Of a DNA stretch of 34,717 nucleotides, positions 8,944 through 16,774 are shown one piece after another (position 1 is the stretch's first letter; the number at the start of each line of letters is the position of its first letter). The stretch lies in contig DATKCN010000262.1 of the NCBI GenBank assembly GCA_035513175.1, forward strand, positions 1-34,717. Reading direction: 5' to 3'. A program made the position numbers and the translations under genes. The notes beneath the pieces were generated by a model that ran no database searches, was not told where the DNA came from, and worked only from the letters and a program-made list of their open reading frames with translations. Source of the stretch: DATKCN01 sp035513175 (lineage in GTDB: Bacteria; Chloroflexota; Chloroflexia; Thermomicrobiales; CFX8).

Positions 8944-9235
8944 AATCGAATCGTCCAACGACGATGATCGGAACGAGTAGTCGCCCAGGCGGCGAGCAGC
9001 GACCCGGCGGATGGTGCGAGGCCGGGACGACGCCAGGCGATGAATGGATCCGGGAGTCGCGCTCCGAACGAGGGAATCCCTCAGTAGGCGGCGCCGGGCA
9101 CTCCGCCGTTACCAGGGAGTGGGATATCGGACGAATAGCGTCCCGTATCCGGAAAGTGGGCCGGTGGGAGCCGGTCAACATGGGTGGCACCGCGGAGGAT
9201 AACAACCTTCGTCCCTGTCGGGGACGGAGGTTTTT
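8944..9235 (+). promoter_or_regulatory. T-box riboswitch leader, tRNA-Trp-specific
   Basis: The conserved T-box core GGGTGGCACCGCGG lies at 9182-9195 and is followed by CGTCCC (9210-9215), which closes the antiterminator and also starts the terminator. In stem I, CGGA/TCCG and TCGCC/GGCGA helices flank an internal loop with ACGAGTA on the 5' side and GAATGGA on the 3' side, the standard loop-E arrangement of T-boxes. The specifier triplet is TGG at 9045-9047, the Trp codon. A distal GATGGTGCGAGGCC segment (about 9010-9023) fits the stem I apical loop. The acceptor-binding sequence TGGC (9185-9188) would pair with a 3' GCCA end, that is discriminator G73, which bacterial tRNA-Trp has. Uncharged tRNA-Trp should therefore stabilise the antiterminator and switch on trpE and the genes behind it. 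Confidence 0.93.
9206..9235 (+). terminator. T-box-controlled intrinsic terminator
   Basis: CCTTCGTCCC (9206-9215) pairs along ten bases with GGGACGGAGG (9221-9230), with one G-T pair and a five-base loop, followed at once by TTTTT (9231-9235). Its 5' arm overlaps the 3' side of the antiterminator, so the two folds exclude each other. Confidence 0.92.
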
Positions 9236-9399
9236 GCGTTTCTGGGACTGGAGCGGCGTTGGTGGCGCATCGGAGTGGCAGCGGTCAGACTGGAACCGTC
9301 GCGGAGTGGAGCAGGGCGAGCTGGTGACGCTCGTGATGCGCCTGCCGCATTCGCGCGCAATGCCCTTGCTGCCGATCCGATGAACATGGGAAGTGCTAC
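9236..9399 (+). other. Post-terminator leader of trpE, no gene assigned
   Basis: 164 bases between the T-box terminator and trpE. They contain several TGG triplets in one frame (9246-9297, reading F-W-D-W ... E-W ... D-W-N), ending in a stop at 9381-9383, but there is no good start codon or ribosome binding site and no second terminator. I see no independent gene here. Confidence 0.5.
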
Positions 9400-10995
9400 A
9401 TGGTTGACGTAACTCTCGACACAATCCGAACGGTGGAAGCCACGCGCCGGCGCCGTTACTCACTGACACTTGACGAGGTGGCCGCCTTGCGCGATCGCGG
9501 GAACGTCATCCCCGTGTACCGCGAGATCATGGCCGATATGGAGACGCCGGTCTCGGCGTACCTGAAGATCGCCGACGGCCCGCACTCGTTCCTGCTTGAA
9601 AGCGTCGAGGGAGGGCAGACGCTGGCCCGCTACTCGTTTCTGGGCTCGAATCCGTACCTGATCGTCCGGCTGGAGCGAGGCGTGGCGTACGCCAACCAAC
9701 GCGGCTACAAGCAGGAAATTTCATACGACGATCCGCTGGTGGCATTGCAGTCGTTCCTTGCGCCCTATCGAGCAGTGCACGTCGAAGGCCTGCCGCGCTT
9801 CCTCGGCGGCGCGGTCGGCTATCTATCCTATGAGGCCGTGCGCTACTTTGAGGACCTGCCAGCGGCGCCGAACGACCCGAACCTTTTTCCCGACGGCGTG
9901 TTCATGTTCGTCGACACGATGCTCGTCTTCGATCATCTGGAGCGGCGGATCAAAGTCGTGTCGCACGTCCACGTCGACGACGGCATGCCGCTGGAGCGCG
10001 CGTATTCCGAGGCCATCGACAAGATCGAAGCGCTCGTAGCCCGCCTGCAGTCGACGAGGCCGGAGTCGCCGGTCACGGAGCGTACTATGGACCCGGCGGC
10101 GGTTCACGAGCGGGCGCTCCACAACATGGACCGCGAGTACTACGACGAGATGATCGAGCGGGCGAAGGAGTATATCCGGGCAGGGGACATCTTTCAGGTC
10201 GTCCTGTCGCAACGCGTCGAGGTCGAGACCGGCGCCCACCCCTTCACGCTGTATCGCGCGCTGCGCACCGTCAACCCGTCGCCGTTCATGTTCTATCTCC
10301 AGCTGGGAGATGAGCAGATCGTCGGCGCGTCGCCGGAGGCGCTGATTCGTCTCGATGGACGCGAGCTGACGACGCATCCGATCGCGGGCACGCGACGGCG
10401 GGGACGCAACGAAGAGGAGGATCTGGCGCTGGAAGCCGAGCTGCTGGCCGACGAGAAGGAGCGGGCCGAGCACGTGATGCTGGTCGATCTGGCCCGCAAC
10501 GACATCGGGCGCGTGGCGCAGCCCGGCTCGGTCCGGGTCCCGGTGCTGCTGCGCACAGACCGCTTCTCACACGTCATTCACCTCGTCAGTCACGTCACCG
10601 GCGAGATCAGGGACGGACTGTCGGCCGTCGACGCCCTGCGCGCTTGCTTTCCCGCGGGGACGGTGTCAGGCGCGCCGAAGATCCGGGCGATGGAGATCAT
10701 CGCCGAGCTCGAGCGGGACCGGAGAGGCTTCTACGCCGGTTGCGTCGGGTATGTCGCGTACTCGGGAAACATGGACATGGCGCTGGCTCTGCGCACCGTC
10801 GCGATGCGAGACGGCAAAGTATACATGCAGGCGGGCGGCGGCATCGTCTACGACTCGACGGCGGACTACGAGTATCAGGAGACGCTCAACAAGATGGGCG
10901 CCGCCATGCGGGCGCTCGAAGTCGCGGAACAGTTGGAGCTTGACGAACGAGCCGCGCGGTCGCTTTCGATGACCGTGAATGGGGTCGAGCGATGA
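9400..10995 (+). CDS. trpE: Anthranilate synthase component I
   Basis: 531 residues, normal length. TrpE converts chorismate and ammonia to anthranilate and pyruvate together with TrpG, the first committed step of Trp synthesis. The N-terminal domain has HSFLLESVEGGQTLARYSFL, whose LLES stretch is the usual tryptophan feedback site, so allosteric control is expected on top of the T-box. The chorismate-binding domain has NPSPFMFYLQLGD, IVGASPEALIRL, PIAGTRRRG, EHVMLVDLARNDIGR and CFPAGTVSGAPKIRAMEII. Start ATG 9400 follows the T-box leader; the preceding GGGAAG is a modest Shine-Dalgarno. Its stop overlaps the trpG start (ATGA at 10992-10995). The motifs AGTVSGAPK and the LLES site favour TrpE over aminodeoxychorismate synthase PabB, as does the operon. 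Confidence 0.97.
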   Translation: MVDVTLDTIRTVEATRRRRYSLTLDEVAALRDRGNVIPVYREIMADMETPVSAYLKIADGPHSFLLESVEGGQTLARYSFLGSNPYLIVRLERGVAYANQRGYKQEISYDDPLVALQSFLAPYRAVHVEGLPRFLGGAVGYLSYEAVRYFEDLPAAPNDPNLFPDGVFMFVDTMLVFDHLERRIKVVSHVHVDDGMPLERAYSEAIDKIEALVARLQSTRPESPVTERTMDPAAVHERALHNMDREYYDEMIERAKEYIRAGDIFQVVLSQRVEVETGAHPFTLYRALRTVNPSPFMFYLQLGDEQIVGASPEALIRLDGRELTTHPIAGTRRRGRNEEEDLALEAELLADEKERAEHVMLVDLARNDIGRVAQPGSVRVPVLLRTDRFSHVIHLVSHVTGEIRDGLSAVDALRACFPAGTVSGAPKIRAMEIIAELERDRRGFYAGCVGYVAYSGNMDMALALRTVAMRDGKVYMQAGGGIVYDSTADYEYQETLNKMGAAMRALEVAEQLELDERAARSLSMTVNGVER

Positions 10996-11585
10996 TCCTC
11001 CTTGTCGACAACTACGATTCATTTACCTACAACCTGTATCAGTACCTGTGCGAACTGGGAGCTGACGTCGTCGTGCGGCGCAACGACAAGGTCAGCGTCC
11101 ATGAGGCGCGCGCGATGGCGCCGGAACGCATCGTTATCTCGCCGGGTCCGGGCACGCCCCGTGAAGCCGGAGTATCAATCGATCTGATCCAGGAACTGGC
11201 CGGTCAGATACCGATCCTTGGCGTCTGCCTCGGCCACCAGGCGATCGGCGCCGCGTTTGGCGCCGACATCGTTCGCGCTCCACTCGTGATGCATGGAAAG
11301 ACGAGCCACATCACCCACGATGGAGCCGGGATATTCGGCGGGCTGCCGAACCCGTTTGTCGCGACCCGGTACCACTCGCTGATCGTGAGCGACGCAAGCC
11401 TGCCAGACGAGCTGGAAATCACGGCGCGTTCGGAGGACGGGATCATCATGGGATTGAGACACCGGCATTGCGAGATTTACGGGGTTCAGTTCCATCCGGA
11501 ATCGATTTTGACCGTCGGCGGTCACCGCCTTTTGGCCAACTTCATTGGCGTGGCCGGGCCGGTGGTCGGCGTCCGCGGCTACTGA
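10992..11585 (+). CDS. trpG: Anthranilate synthase component II, glutamine amidotransferase
   Basis: 197 residues, a class I glutamine amidotransferase. Visible are LLVDNYDSFTYNLYQYL at the N-terminus, the oxyanion-hole segment ISPGPGTP, the nucleophile C79 in GVCLGHQAIG and the His-Glu of the triad in GVQFHPESI. It releases ammonia from glutamine for TrpE. Translation is coupled to trpE through a 4-base overlap. In many bacteria the same subunit also serves PabB in folate synthesis; no pabB is in this window, so dual use is possible but not shown. Confidence 0.96.
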   Translation: MILLVDNYDSFTYNLYQYLCELGADVVVRRNDKVSVHEARAMAPERIVISPGPGTPREAGVSIDLIQELAGQIPILGVCLGHQAIGAAFGADIVRAPLVMHGKTSHITHDGAGIFGGLPNPFVATRYHSLIVSDASLPDELEITARSEDGIIMGLRHRHCEIYGVQFHPESILTVGGHRLLANFIGVAGPVVGVRGY

Positions 11586-11611
11586 CCGGGCAACGGAGGA
11601 GGGAACACCAC

Positions 11612-12664
11612 ATGCTCAAGCCACACATTCAATCCGTCGTCGAGGGCCGCGCGCTAGCCCGTGACGAAGCCCGAGGAGCGATGGAGACGATCATGAACGG
11701 CGAGGCGTCTCCGGCACAAATCGGCTCATTTCTCACGGCGTTGCGGATGCGCGGCGAAACCGACGAAGAGCTGGCGGGATTCGCGGAGGTGATGCGCTCC
11801 AAGGCGGTGCGCGTTCCGCTCGACATCGATGAGCCGATCATCGACACCTGCGGGACCGGGGGCGACGCCAGCCACTCGTTCAACATCTCGACAACGGCGG
11901 CCTTCGTGGTGGCCGGGGCGGGGGTCAAGGTCGCCAAGCACGGCAATCGCGCCATGACCAGCCGCTGCGGCTCCGCTGACGTACTGGAAGGGCTGGGCGT
12001 CACGATCGAGCTGGCGCCCGAGCAGGTGGCCGAATGTGTCGACCGCGTTGGCATCGGGTTCATGTACGCGCCCGCGTTCCACCCGGCGATGCGCTTCGCA
12101 GGGCCGGTGCGGCGGGAAATCGGCATCCGGACGGTATTCAACCTGCTGGGACCGATCACGAATCCGGCGGGCGCACGCCATCAGGTCATTGGCGTGCCGA
12201 ACATCGAGGCCGCCTCGCGGCTGGCGCGCGTCCTCGGGCTGCTCGGCTCGCGGCACGCGCTGGTCGTGCATGCGCACGAGGGGCTGGACGAGCTCGGCGT
12301 CAGCGGGCCCAGCACGATCGCGGAGATGGTGATGCGCGAGAGCGCGTGGGTAACCTCCTACGAGGTGACGCCCGAACAGTACGGCCTCGAACGCCACGAG
12401 GCGTCGCAGATACGTGGCGGCAACGTCGCGGACAATGTGCAGATCGTGCGCGACATCCTGGCCGGAGAGCGGGGAGCCAAGCGCTCAATCGTGCTGCTGA
12501 ACGCGGCCGCCGCGCTCTATGCCGCCGACGCCGTGCCGAACATTACAGCCGGGGTGGCGATGGCCGCGGACTCGATCGACACTGGCGCGGCGACCGAGCG
12601 GCTCAATGAGCTGGTGTCGCTGACGGCGCGCATGCTGGCCCGCTCGGAACAGGCGGTGGCCTGA
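11612..12664 (+). CDS. trpD: Anthranilate phosphoribosyltransferase
   Basis: 350 residues from ATG 11612, chosen because GGAGGAGGG stands about 8 bases upstream; the frame is open 48 codons further back, inside trpG. TrpD transfers the phosphoribosyl group of PRPP to anthranilate. The PRPP/Mg signature DTCGTGGDASHSFNIST, the KHGNRAMTSRCGSADVLE loop and the RTVFNLLGPITNPAGA segment are all intact. It follows trpG by 26 bases and precedes trpC by 4. Confidence 0.97.
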   Translation: MLKPHIQSVVEGRALARDEARGAMETIMNGEASPAQIGSFLTALRMRGETDEELAGFAEVMRSKAVRVPLDIDEPIIDTCGTGGDASHSFNISTTAAFVVAGAGVKVAKHGNRAMTSRCGSADVLEGLGVTIELAPEQVAECVDRVGIGFMYAPAFHPAMRFAGPVRREIGIRTVFNLLGPITNPAGARHQVIGVPNIEAASRLARVLGLLGSRHALVVHAHEGLDELGVSGPSTIAEMVMRESAWVTSYEVTPEQYGLERHEASQIRGGNVADNVQIVRDILAGERGAKRSIVLLNAAAALYAADAVPNITAGVAMAADSIDTGAATERLNELVSLTARMLARSEQAVA

Positions 12665-12668
12665 TCTG

Positions 12669-13469
12669 ATGACGACGTCGACCCGCGGGACGTATCTGGA
12701 CCGCATTCTCGAGAACACGCTCGTCGAGCTGGACGCGCGCAAGCGGAGCCGTTCGATGTCAGCGTTGATAGCGAGCGCGCAGCAACAGCCGGAGCCGATA
12801 CCGTTCGCGGCCGCGTTGCGCGGGACGCGTGTCACGGTCATCGCCGAAATGAAGCGGGCGTCGCCGTCGAAGGGGCCGATCGCTCCAGGAGCGGTCGCCG
12901 CCGAGGTGGCGCGAGAGTATATCGACGGCGGGGCCGCCGCGATCTCGGTCCTAACCGACGAAACGTTCTTCGGCGGCTCGCTCGGGGACCTGCGTGACGT
13001 TGCTCGCGTGGCGCGGGACCGGCGCGTTCCGGTGCTCCGTAAGGACTTCGTGCTGGATGAATATCAGATCGCTGAGGCGCGCGCCGAGGGCGCGTCGGCG
13101 GTGCTGTTGATTGTCGCGGCGCTGACCTCCGACCGCCTGCGCGAACTACTTGCCTGTGCCGGCGAGTTTGGAGTGGAAGCGTTGATCGAGGCGCACAACG
13201 ACGTGGAACTCGATCGCGCGCTCGACGCGGGAGCGACGACGATCGGGGTCAACAATCGTGACCTGCGGGCTTTCACCGTCGATCTCGCGACGACTGAACG
13301 ACTTGCGTCTCGCGTCCCGCCGAACGTGACGCTTGTCGGCGAGAGTGGCATCCGAACGCGCGACGACGTGCAACGGCTTGGCCGCGTCGGAGTCCACGCT
13401 GTCCTCGTCGGCGAAGCGTTGATGCGTGCGACGGATCGCCGCGCCGCGCTGCGGGAGCTACTGTCGTGA
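12669..13469 (+). CDS. trpC: Indole-3-glycerol-phosphate synthase
   Basis: 266 residues, a TIM barrel that closes the indole ring of carboxyphenylamino-deoxyribulose phosphate. Family motifs in order: VIAEMKRASPSKGPI (catalytic Glu and Lys), VPVLRKDFVLDEYQI (catalytic Lys), LIEAHNDVELDRA, TIGVNNRDLRAFTVDL, LVGESGIRTRDDV and VLVGEALMR. TrpC and TrpF are separate proteins here, unlike the enterobacterial fusion. Its TGA overlaps the GTG start of trpF. Confidence 0.97.
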   Translation: MTTSTRGTYLDRILENTLVELDARKRSRSMSALIASAQQQPEPIPFAAALRGTRVTVIAEMKRASPSKGPIAPGAVAAEVAREYIDGGAAAISVLTDETFFGGSLGDLRDVARVARDRRVPVLRKDFVLDEYQIAEARAEGASAVLLIVAALTSDRLRELLACAGEFGVEALIEAHNDVELDRALDAGATTIGVNNRDLRAFTVDLATTERLASRVPPNVTLVGESGIRTRDDVQRLGRVGVHAVLVGEALMRATDRRAALRELLS

Positions 13470-14197
13470 TCGCGAGGATTCTCAATCCGGTGGCCGGCCG
13501 CGCGAGCGATGATCACGATCACGGGCGCGTGCTTGTCAAGATCTGCGGTGTCAGTCGTCCCGAGCACGCCGACGTGGCCGCGCTGGCCGGAGCCGATCTG
13601 ATCGGTGTCGTGTTTTACCCGCCGAGTCCTCGCAACGTCACGGTCGATGAGGCGCGCGCAGTGGCCGGCGTCGCGCGCGCCGCGGGCCTTGTCCTCGTTG
13701 GGCTGTTCGTCAACGAAAGCCCCGACGTCATCAACAGCGTCGCAGACCAGGTTGGGCTGGATGTCGTGCAACTTTCCGGAGACGAGGCGCCGGACGTCAT
13801 CCGCGACATCGAGCGGCCGACGATCGGCAGCGTTCGCATCGACTCGACCGGTCATGTTGACGAGGAAGGCCGGTTTTCCGCGCTCGCGTCCGCCAATCCG
13901 GGCCCGTGGGCGATTCACATCGATTCTCACGTACGGGGCATGTACGGCGGAACCGGAACCGTGGCGGACTGGTTCGTCGCCGCCGACTTTGCGCGTCGAT
14001 ATCGAACGATCCTGGCCGGAGGACTGCGGCCGGAGACGGTCGTCGAGGCGATCCGGCGCGTGCGGCCATTCGCCGTGGACGTATCTTCCGGCGTCGAGAC
14101 CGGAGGACTGAAGGATCCCGTCAAGATCAGAGCGTTCATCTCGTCGGCGCGGAGCGCGGCGATAGAAGCGAGAAAGCATGGCATCAACATCCACTGA
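13466..14197 (+). CDS. trpF: Phosphoribosylanthranilate isomerase
   Basis: 243 residues from GTG 13466, which overlaps the trpC stop (GTGA). The TIM-barrel isomerase motifs are VKICGVSRPEHAD (catalytic Cys), GVVFYPPSPRNVTVDEA, GLFVNES, VQLSGDE, ILAGGLRPETV and the phosphate-binding VDVSSGVETGG. The first ~22 residues are a polar, His/Asp-containing extension before the first strand. TrpF catalyses the Amadori rearrangement between the TrpD and TrpC steps. The 3' end overlaps trpB by 20 bases. Confidence 0.95.
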   Translation: MIARILNPVAGRASDDHDHGRVLVKICGVSRPEHADVAALAGADLIGVVFYPPSPRNVTVDEARAVAGVARAAGLVLVGLFVNESPDVINSVADQVGLDVVQLSGDEAPDVIRDIERPTIGSVRIDSTGHVDEEGRFSALASANPGPWAIHIDSHVRGMYGGTGTVADWFVAADFARRYRTILAGGLRPETVVEAIRRVRPFAVDVSSGVETGGLKDPVKIRAFISSARSAAIEARKHGINIH

Positions 14198-15401
14198 CGC
14201 GCGCCCGGTGACGACGTATCCCGATGAGCACGGCCGGTTCGGGGAATTCGGCGGCATCTATGCGCCGGAGACGCTTATGCCCGCCGTCCACGAGCTGATC
14301 GACGCCTACAGCGCGATGAAGGGCGACGAGGGATTTCAGCAGGAACTTTCGCATCTGCAGCGCACGTATATTGGACGCCCGACACCGCTGACGCTGGCCG
14401 CGAACCTCAGCAAGCAGGTTGGCGGAGCCCAGATCTACCTGAAGCGCGAGGACCTGGCGCACACCGGCGCGCATAAAATCAACAATGCCATTGGACAGGG
14501 TCTGCTAGCCAAGCGCATGGGCAAGCAACGCGTCATTGCCGAGACCGGCGCGGGACAACATGGTGTGGCGGCCGCGACCGCATGCGCGCTGATGGGTCTC
14601 GACTGCATCGTCTACATGGGCGAGGTCGATATCCAGCGGCAATCGCTGAACGTGTTCCGCATGAAGCTGCTGGGCGCGGAGGTGCGACCGGTGTCGAGCG
14701 GATCACGCACCTTGAAGGACGCGATGAACGAGGCAATTCGCGACTGGGTGACAAATGTCGGGAGCACGTACTACATCATCGGCAGCGTTGCCGGCATGCA
14801 CCCGTATCCGATGATGGTGAGGGATTTCCAATCGGTCATTGGACGAGAAGCCCGCGAACAAATCATTGGCGTCACGGGGGCGCTTCCGGCAGCAGTCGTG
14901 GCGTGTGTCGGGGGTGGGTCGAACGCGATGGGTATTTTTCACGAATTCGTGCCGGACGAAGGGGTCGAGCTGATTGGCGCCGAGGCGGCGGGTCATGGGC
15001 TGGAGAGCGGCATGCACGCGGCCAGCCTGACGGCCGGGCGCGTCGGCGTGCTGCATGGCTCCCGCTCCTACGTATTGCAGGACGAGCACGGCCAGATCAT
15101 CGAGGCGCACTCGATATCCGCTGGGCTGGACTATCCGGGCGTGGGGCCGGAGCTGTCATACCTCAAGGACAACGGCCGCGCTCGATTCGCGGCGGTGACG
15201 GACGGCGAAGCGCTTGACGCATTGAAGCTGCTCTCGGTGACCGAGGGAATCATCCCGGCGCTGGAGTCGGCCCACGCCGTGCATCTGGCCCAGTCTGTCG
15301 CGCGAGATTACTCGCCGAGCAAATCGATCGTCATCAATCTTTCCGGACGCGGTGACAAGGATATGCACACCGTCGCCCAGGCGCTTGGAGTGTCGCTATG
15401 A
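14178..15401 (+). CDS. trpB: Tryptophan synthase beta chain
   Basis: 407 residues, normal for a TrpB1-type subunit. It condenses indole with serine using PLP. Motifs: DEHGRFGEFGGIYAPETLMP near the N-terminus, the Schiff-base lysine K100 in HTGAHKINNAIGQ, ETGAGQHGVAAATACA, the phosphate-binding CVGGGSNAMG and LSGRGDKDM near the C-terminus. ATG 14178 lies inside the end of trpF, with a weak Shine-Dalgarno (GAGAAAG), so it is probably translated by coupling. Its TGA overlaps the trpA ATG. Confidence 0.97.
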   Translation: MASTSTDARPVTTYPDEHGRFGEFGGIYAPETLMPAVHELIDAYSAMKGDEGFQQELSHLQRTYIGRPTPLTLAANLSKQVGGAQIYLKREDLAHTGAHKINNAIGQGLLAKRMGKQRVIAETGAGQHGVAAATACALMGLDCIVYMGEVDIQRQSLNVFRMKLLGAEVRPVSSGSRTLKDAMNEAIRDWVTNVGSTYYIIGSVAGMHPYPMMVRDFQSVIGREAREQIIGVTGALPAAVVACVGGGSNAMGIFHEFVPDEGVELIGAEAAGHGLESGMHAASLTAGRVGVLHGSRSYVLQDEHGQIIEAHSISAGLDYPGVGPELSYLKDNGRARFAAVTDGEALDALKLLSVTEGIIPALESAHAVHLAQSVARDYSPSKSIVINLSGRGDKDMHTVAQALGVSL

Positions 15402-16267
15402 GGGAACACGGAACGGCGCACAGGGAGCATGGCGCAGCGGTCATCGACGGCGCTGCAGCACGCACGACTCAGCACTCAGCGCTTGACGCGGCGTTCGCAA
15501 AGGCGAAAGCCGAGCAGCGCGCGGCGATCATTCCGTACGTGACACTGGGCTGGCCCGAGATCGGGGACACCGAACGAGTCGTGACCGGGATGTTCGAAGG
15601 CGGGGCCGACATCGTCGAGATCGGCATACCGTTCTCCGATCCGATCGCGGACGGTCCGACGATTCAACGCACGAATCAGCGGGCGCTGGCGAACGGCGTC
15701 ACCCCGTCGCTGGGGTTTGACGTCGTGCGGCGACTGCGGGGAAACGGCGTTGCCGCGCCGATCCTGTTCATGGGATACTACAACCCGGTTTTCAGCTTTG
15801 GGTTGGAAAAGTATGCTGCGGCCTGCGCTGACGCGGGCGTAACCGGACTGCTCGTGCCCGATCTGCCGCCGGAAGAAAGCGACGCGCTGCTCGATGCCTG
15901 TGTTGGGAACGGTGTCAACCTCATCTACTTTCTCGCTCCAACCAGCACGCCTGAGCGAATTGAGGCGGTCGTCGCGAGAGCGAACGGTTTCATTTATCTC
16001 ATCGCGGTTACGGGCATTACGGGCGCGCGCGACAAGCTCGCCGCCGGTCTCGGCGACTACATCGCGCGGGTGCGGGGGCATACCAGCCTGCCGCTAGCGA
16101 TCGGATTCGGCATCTCCCGCCGCGAGCATGTTGCGCAGGCGGAAAAGCTGGTCGATGGAGTTGTTGTCGGCGCGGCCTTTCTGGACTCGCTGGAGGGCGC
16201 GCCGTCGGACGAGCTGCCTCAACGAGCGGCGGCGTTCATCTCGATGCTGCGAGGGACCGCAGCTTAA
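15398..16267 (+). CDS. trpA: Tryptophan synthase alpha chain, with unusual N-terminal extension
   Basis: 289 residues. TrpA cleaves indole-3-glycerol phosphate and passes indole to TrpB. The catalytic Glu is E74 in DIVEIGIPFSDP and the catalytic Asp D85 in PIADGP; PILFMGYYNPVFSFG, GLLVPDLPPEES and the phosphate loop GFGISRREH are present. Relative to Salmonella TrpA the active-site numbering is shifted by about 25, because residues 2-27 (REHGTAHREHGAAVIDGAAA and following) have no family counterpart. No alternative standard start codon lies in frame before the conserved SALDAAFAKAKAEQRAA, so the extension is probably real. Its DNA contains ACTCAGC twice in tandem (see findings). The ATG overlaps the trpB stop (ATGA). 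Confidence 0.95.
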   Translation: MREHGTAHREHGAAVIDGAAARTTQHSALDAAFAKAKAEQRAAIIPYVTLGWPEIGDTERVVTGMFEGGADIVEIGIPFSDPIADGPTIQRTNQRALANGVTPSLGFDVVRRLRGNGVAAPILFMGYYNPVFSFGLEKYAAACADAGVTGLLVPDLPPEESDALLDACVGNGVNLIYFLAPTSTPERIEAVVARANGFIYLIAVTGITGARDKLAAGLGDYIARVRGHTSLPLAIGFGISRREHVAQAEKLVDGVVVGAAFLDSLEGAPSDELPQRAAAFISMLRGTAA

Positions 16268-16335
16268 CGCACGACGATTGCAGACGGTCCGGCGATACGC
16301 GTCTCGCGCGACGACTCGAAAGGACACCCATCGGA

Positions 16336-16728
16336 ATGCTGGCTTGCAGGGCCGTGCGCGGCGCCACGACATCCGCCACGAACACCGCCGAGGACATTCT
16401 CGAAGCGACGGAAGAGCTGTTGCGGACCATGCTGACGCTGAACGAGATAACGGTCGACGACATGGTGAGTGTCATATTCACCACCACGACCGACCTCAAC
16501 GCGACGTTCCCCGCCGTCGCGGCGCGGTCGATGGGGCTTGACCAGATTCCATTGATCTGCACGCACGAGATGAACGTCCCCGGCGCGCTGCCAATGGTCG
16601 TGAGGATCATGTTGCACGTCAACACCGAGAGGAGCGCGGCGGACGTCAAGCACGTGTATCTGAAGCACGCCCGGGAGCTGCGTCCCGAGTGGGCACGGGA
16701 GCCAGTCGCCGCGGCGATGCAGGATTAG
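16336..16728 (+). CDS. aroH: Chorismate mutase, AroH (Bacillus) type
   Basis: 130 residues, a small monofunctional chorismate mutase of the AroH trimeric fold, quite unlike the helical AroQ type. It matches the Bacillus subtilis enzyme in pattern: RAVRGATTSATNT at the N-terminus (first active-site Arg), the strand-helix SVIFTTTTDLNATFPAVAAR (active-site Arg/Phe region), ICTHEMNVPGALPMVVRIML (second Arg) and VKHVYLKHARELRPEW. It converts chorismate to prephenate for Phe and Tyr. It sits 68 bases after trpA, inside a transcript that the Trp T-box controls. The AGGA Shine-Dalgarno is rather far from the ATG. Confidence 0.94.
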   Translation: MLACRAVRGATTSATNTAEDILEATEELLRTMLTLNEITVDDMVSVIFTTTTDLNATFPAVAARSMGLDQIPLICTHEMNVPGALPMVVRIMLHVNTERSAADVKHVYLKHARELRPEWAREPVAAAMQD

Positions 16729-16774
16729 CGAACCAGATGAGCAACATTCGTTACTTAGCATAAGGGAGACTCCA

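Noticed and set aside
8778..9383. 201-codon plus-strand frame
   Set aside because: It crosses the trp promoter, T-box and terminator; its length is a by-product of high GC content.
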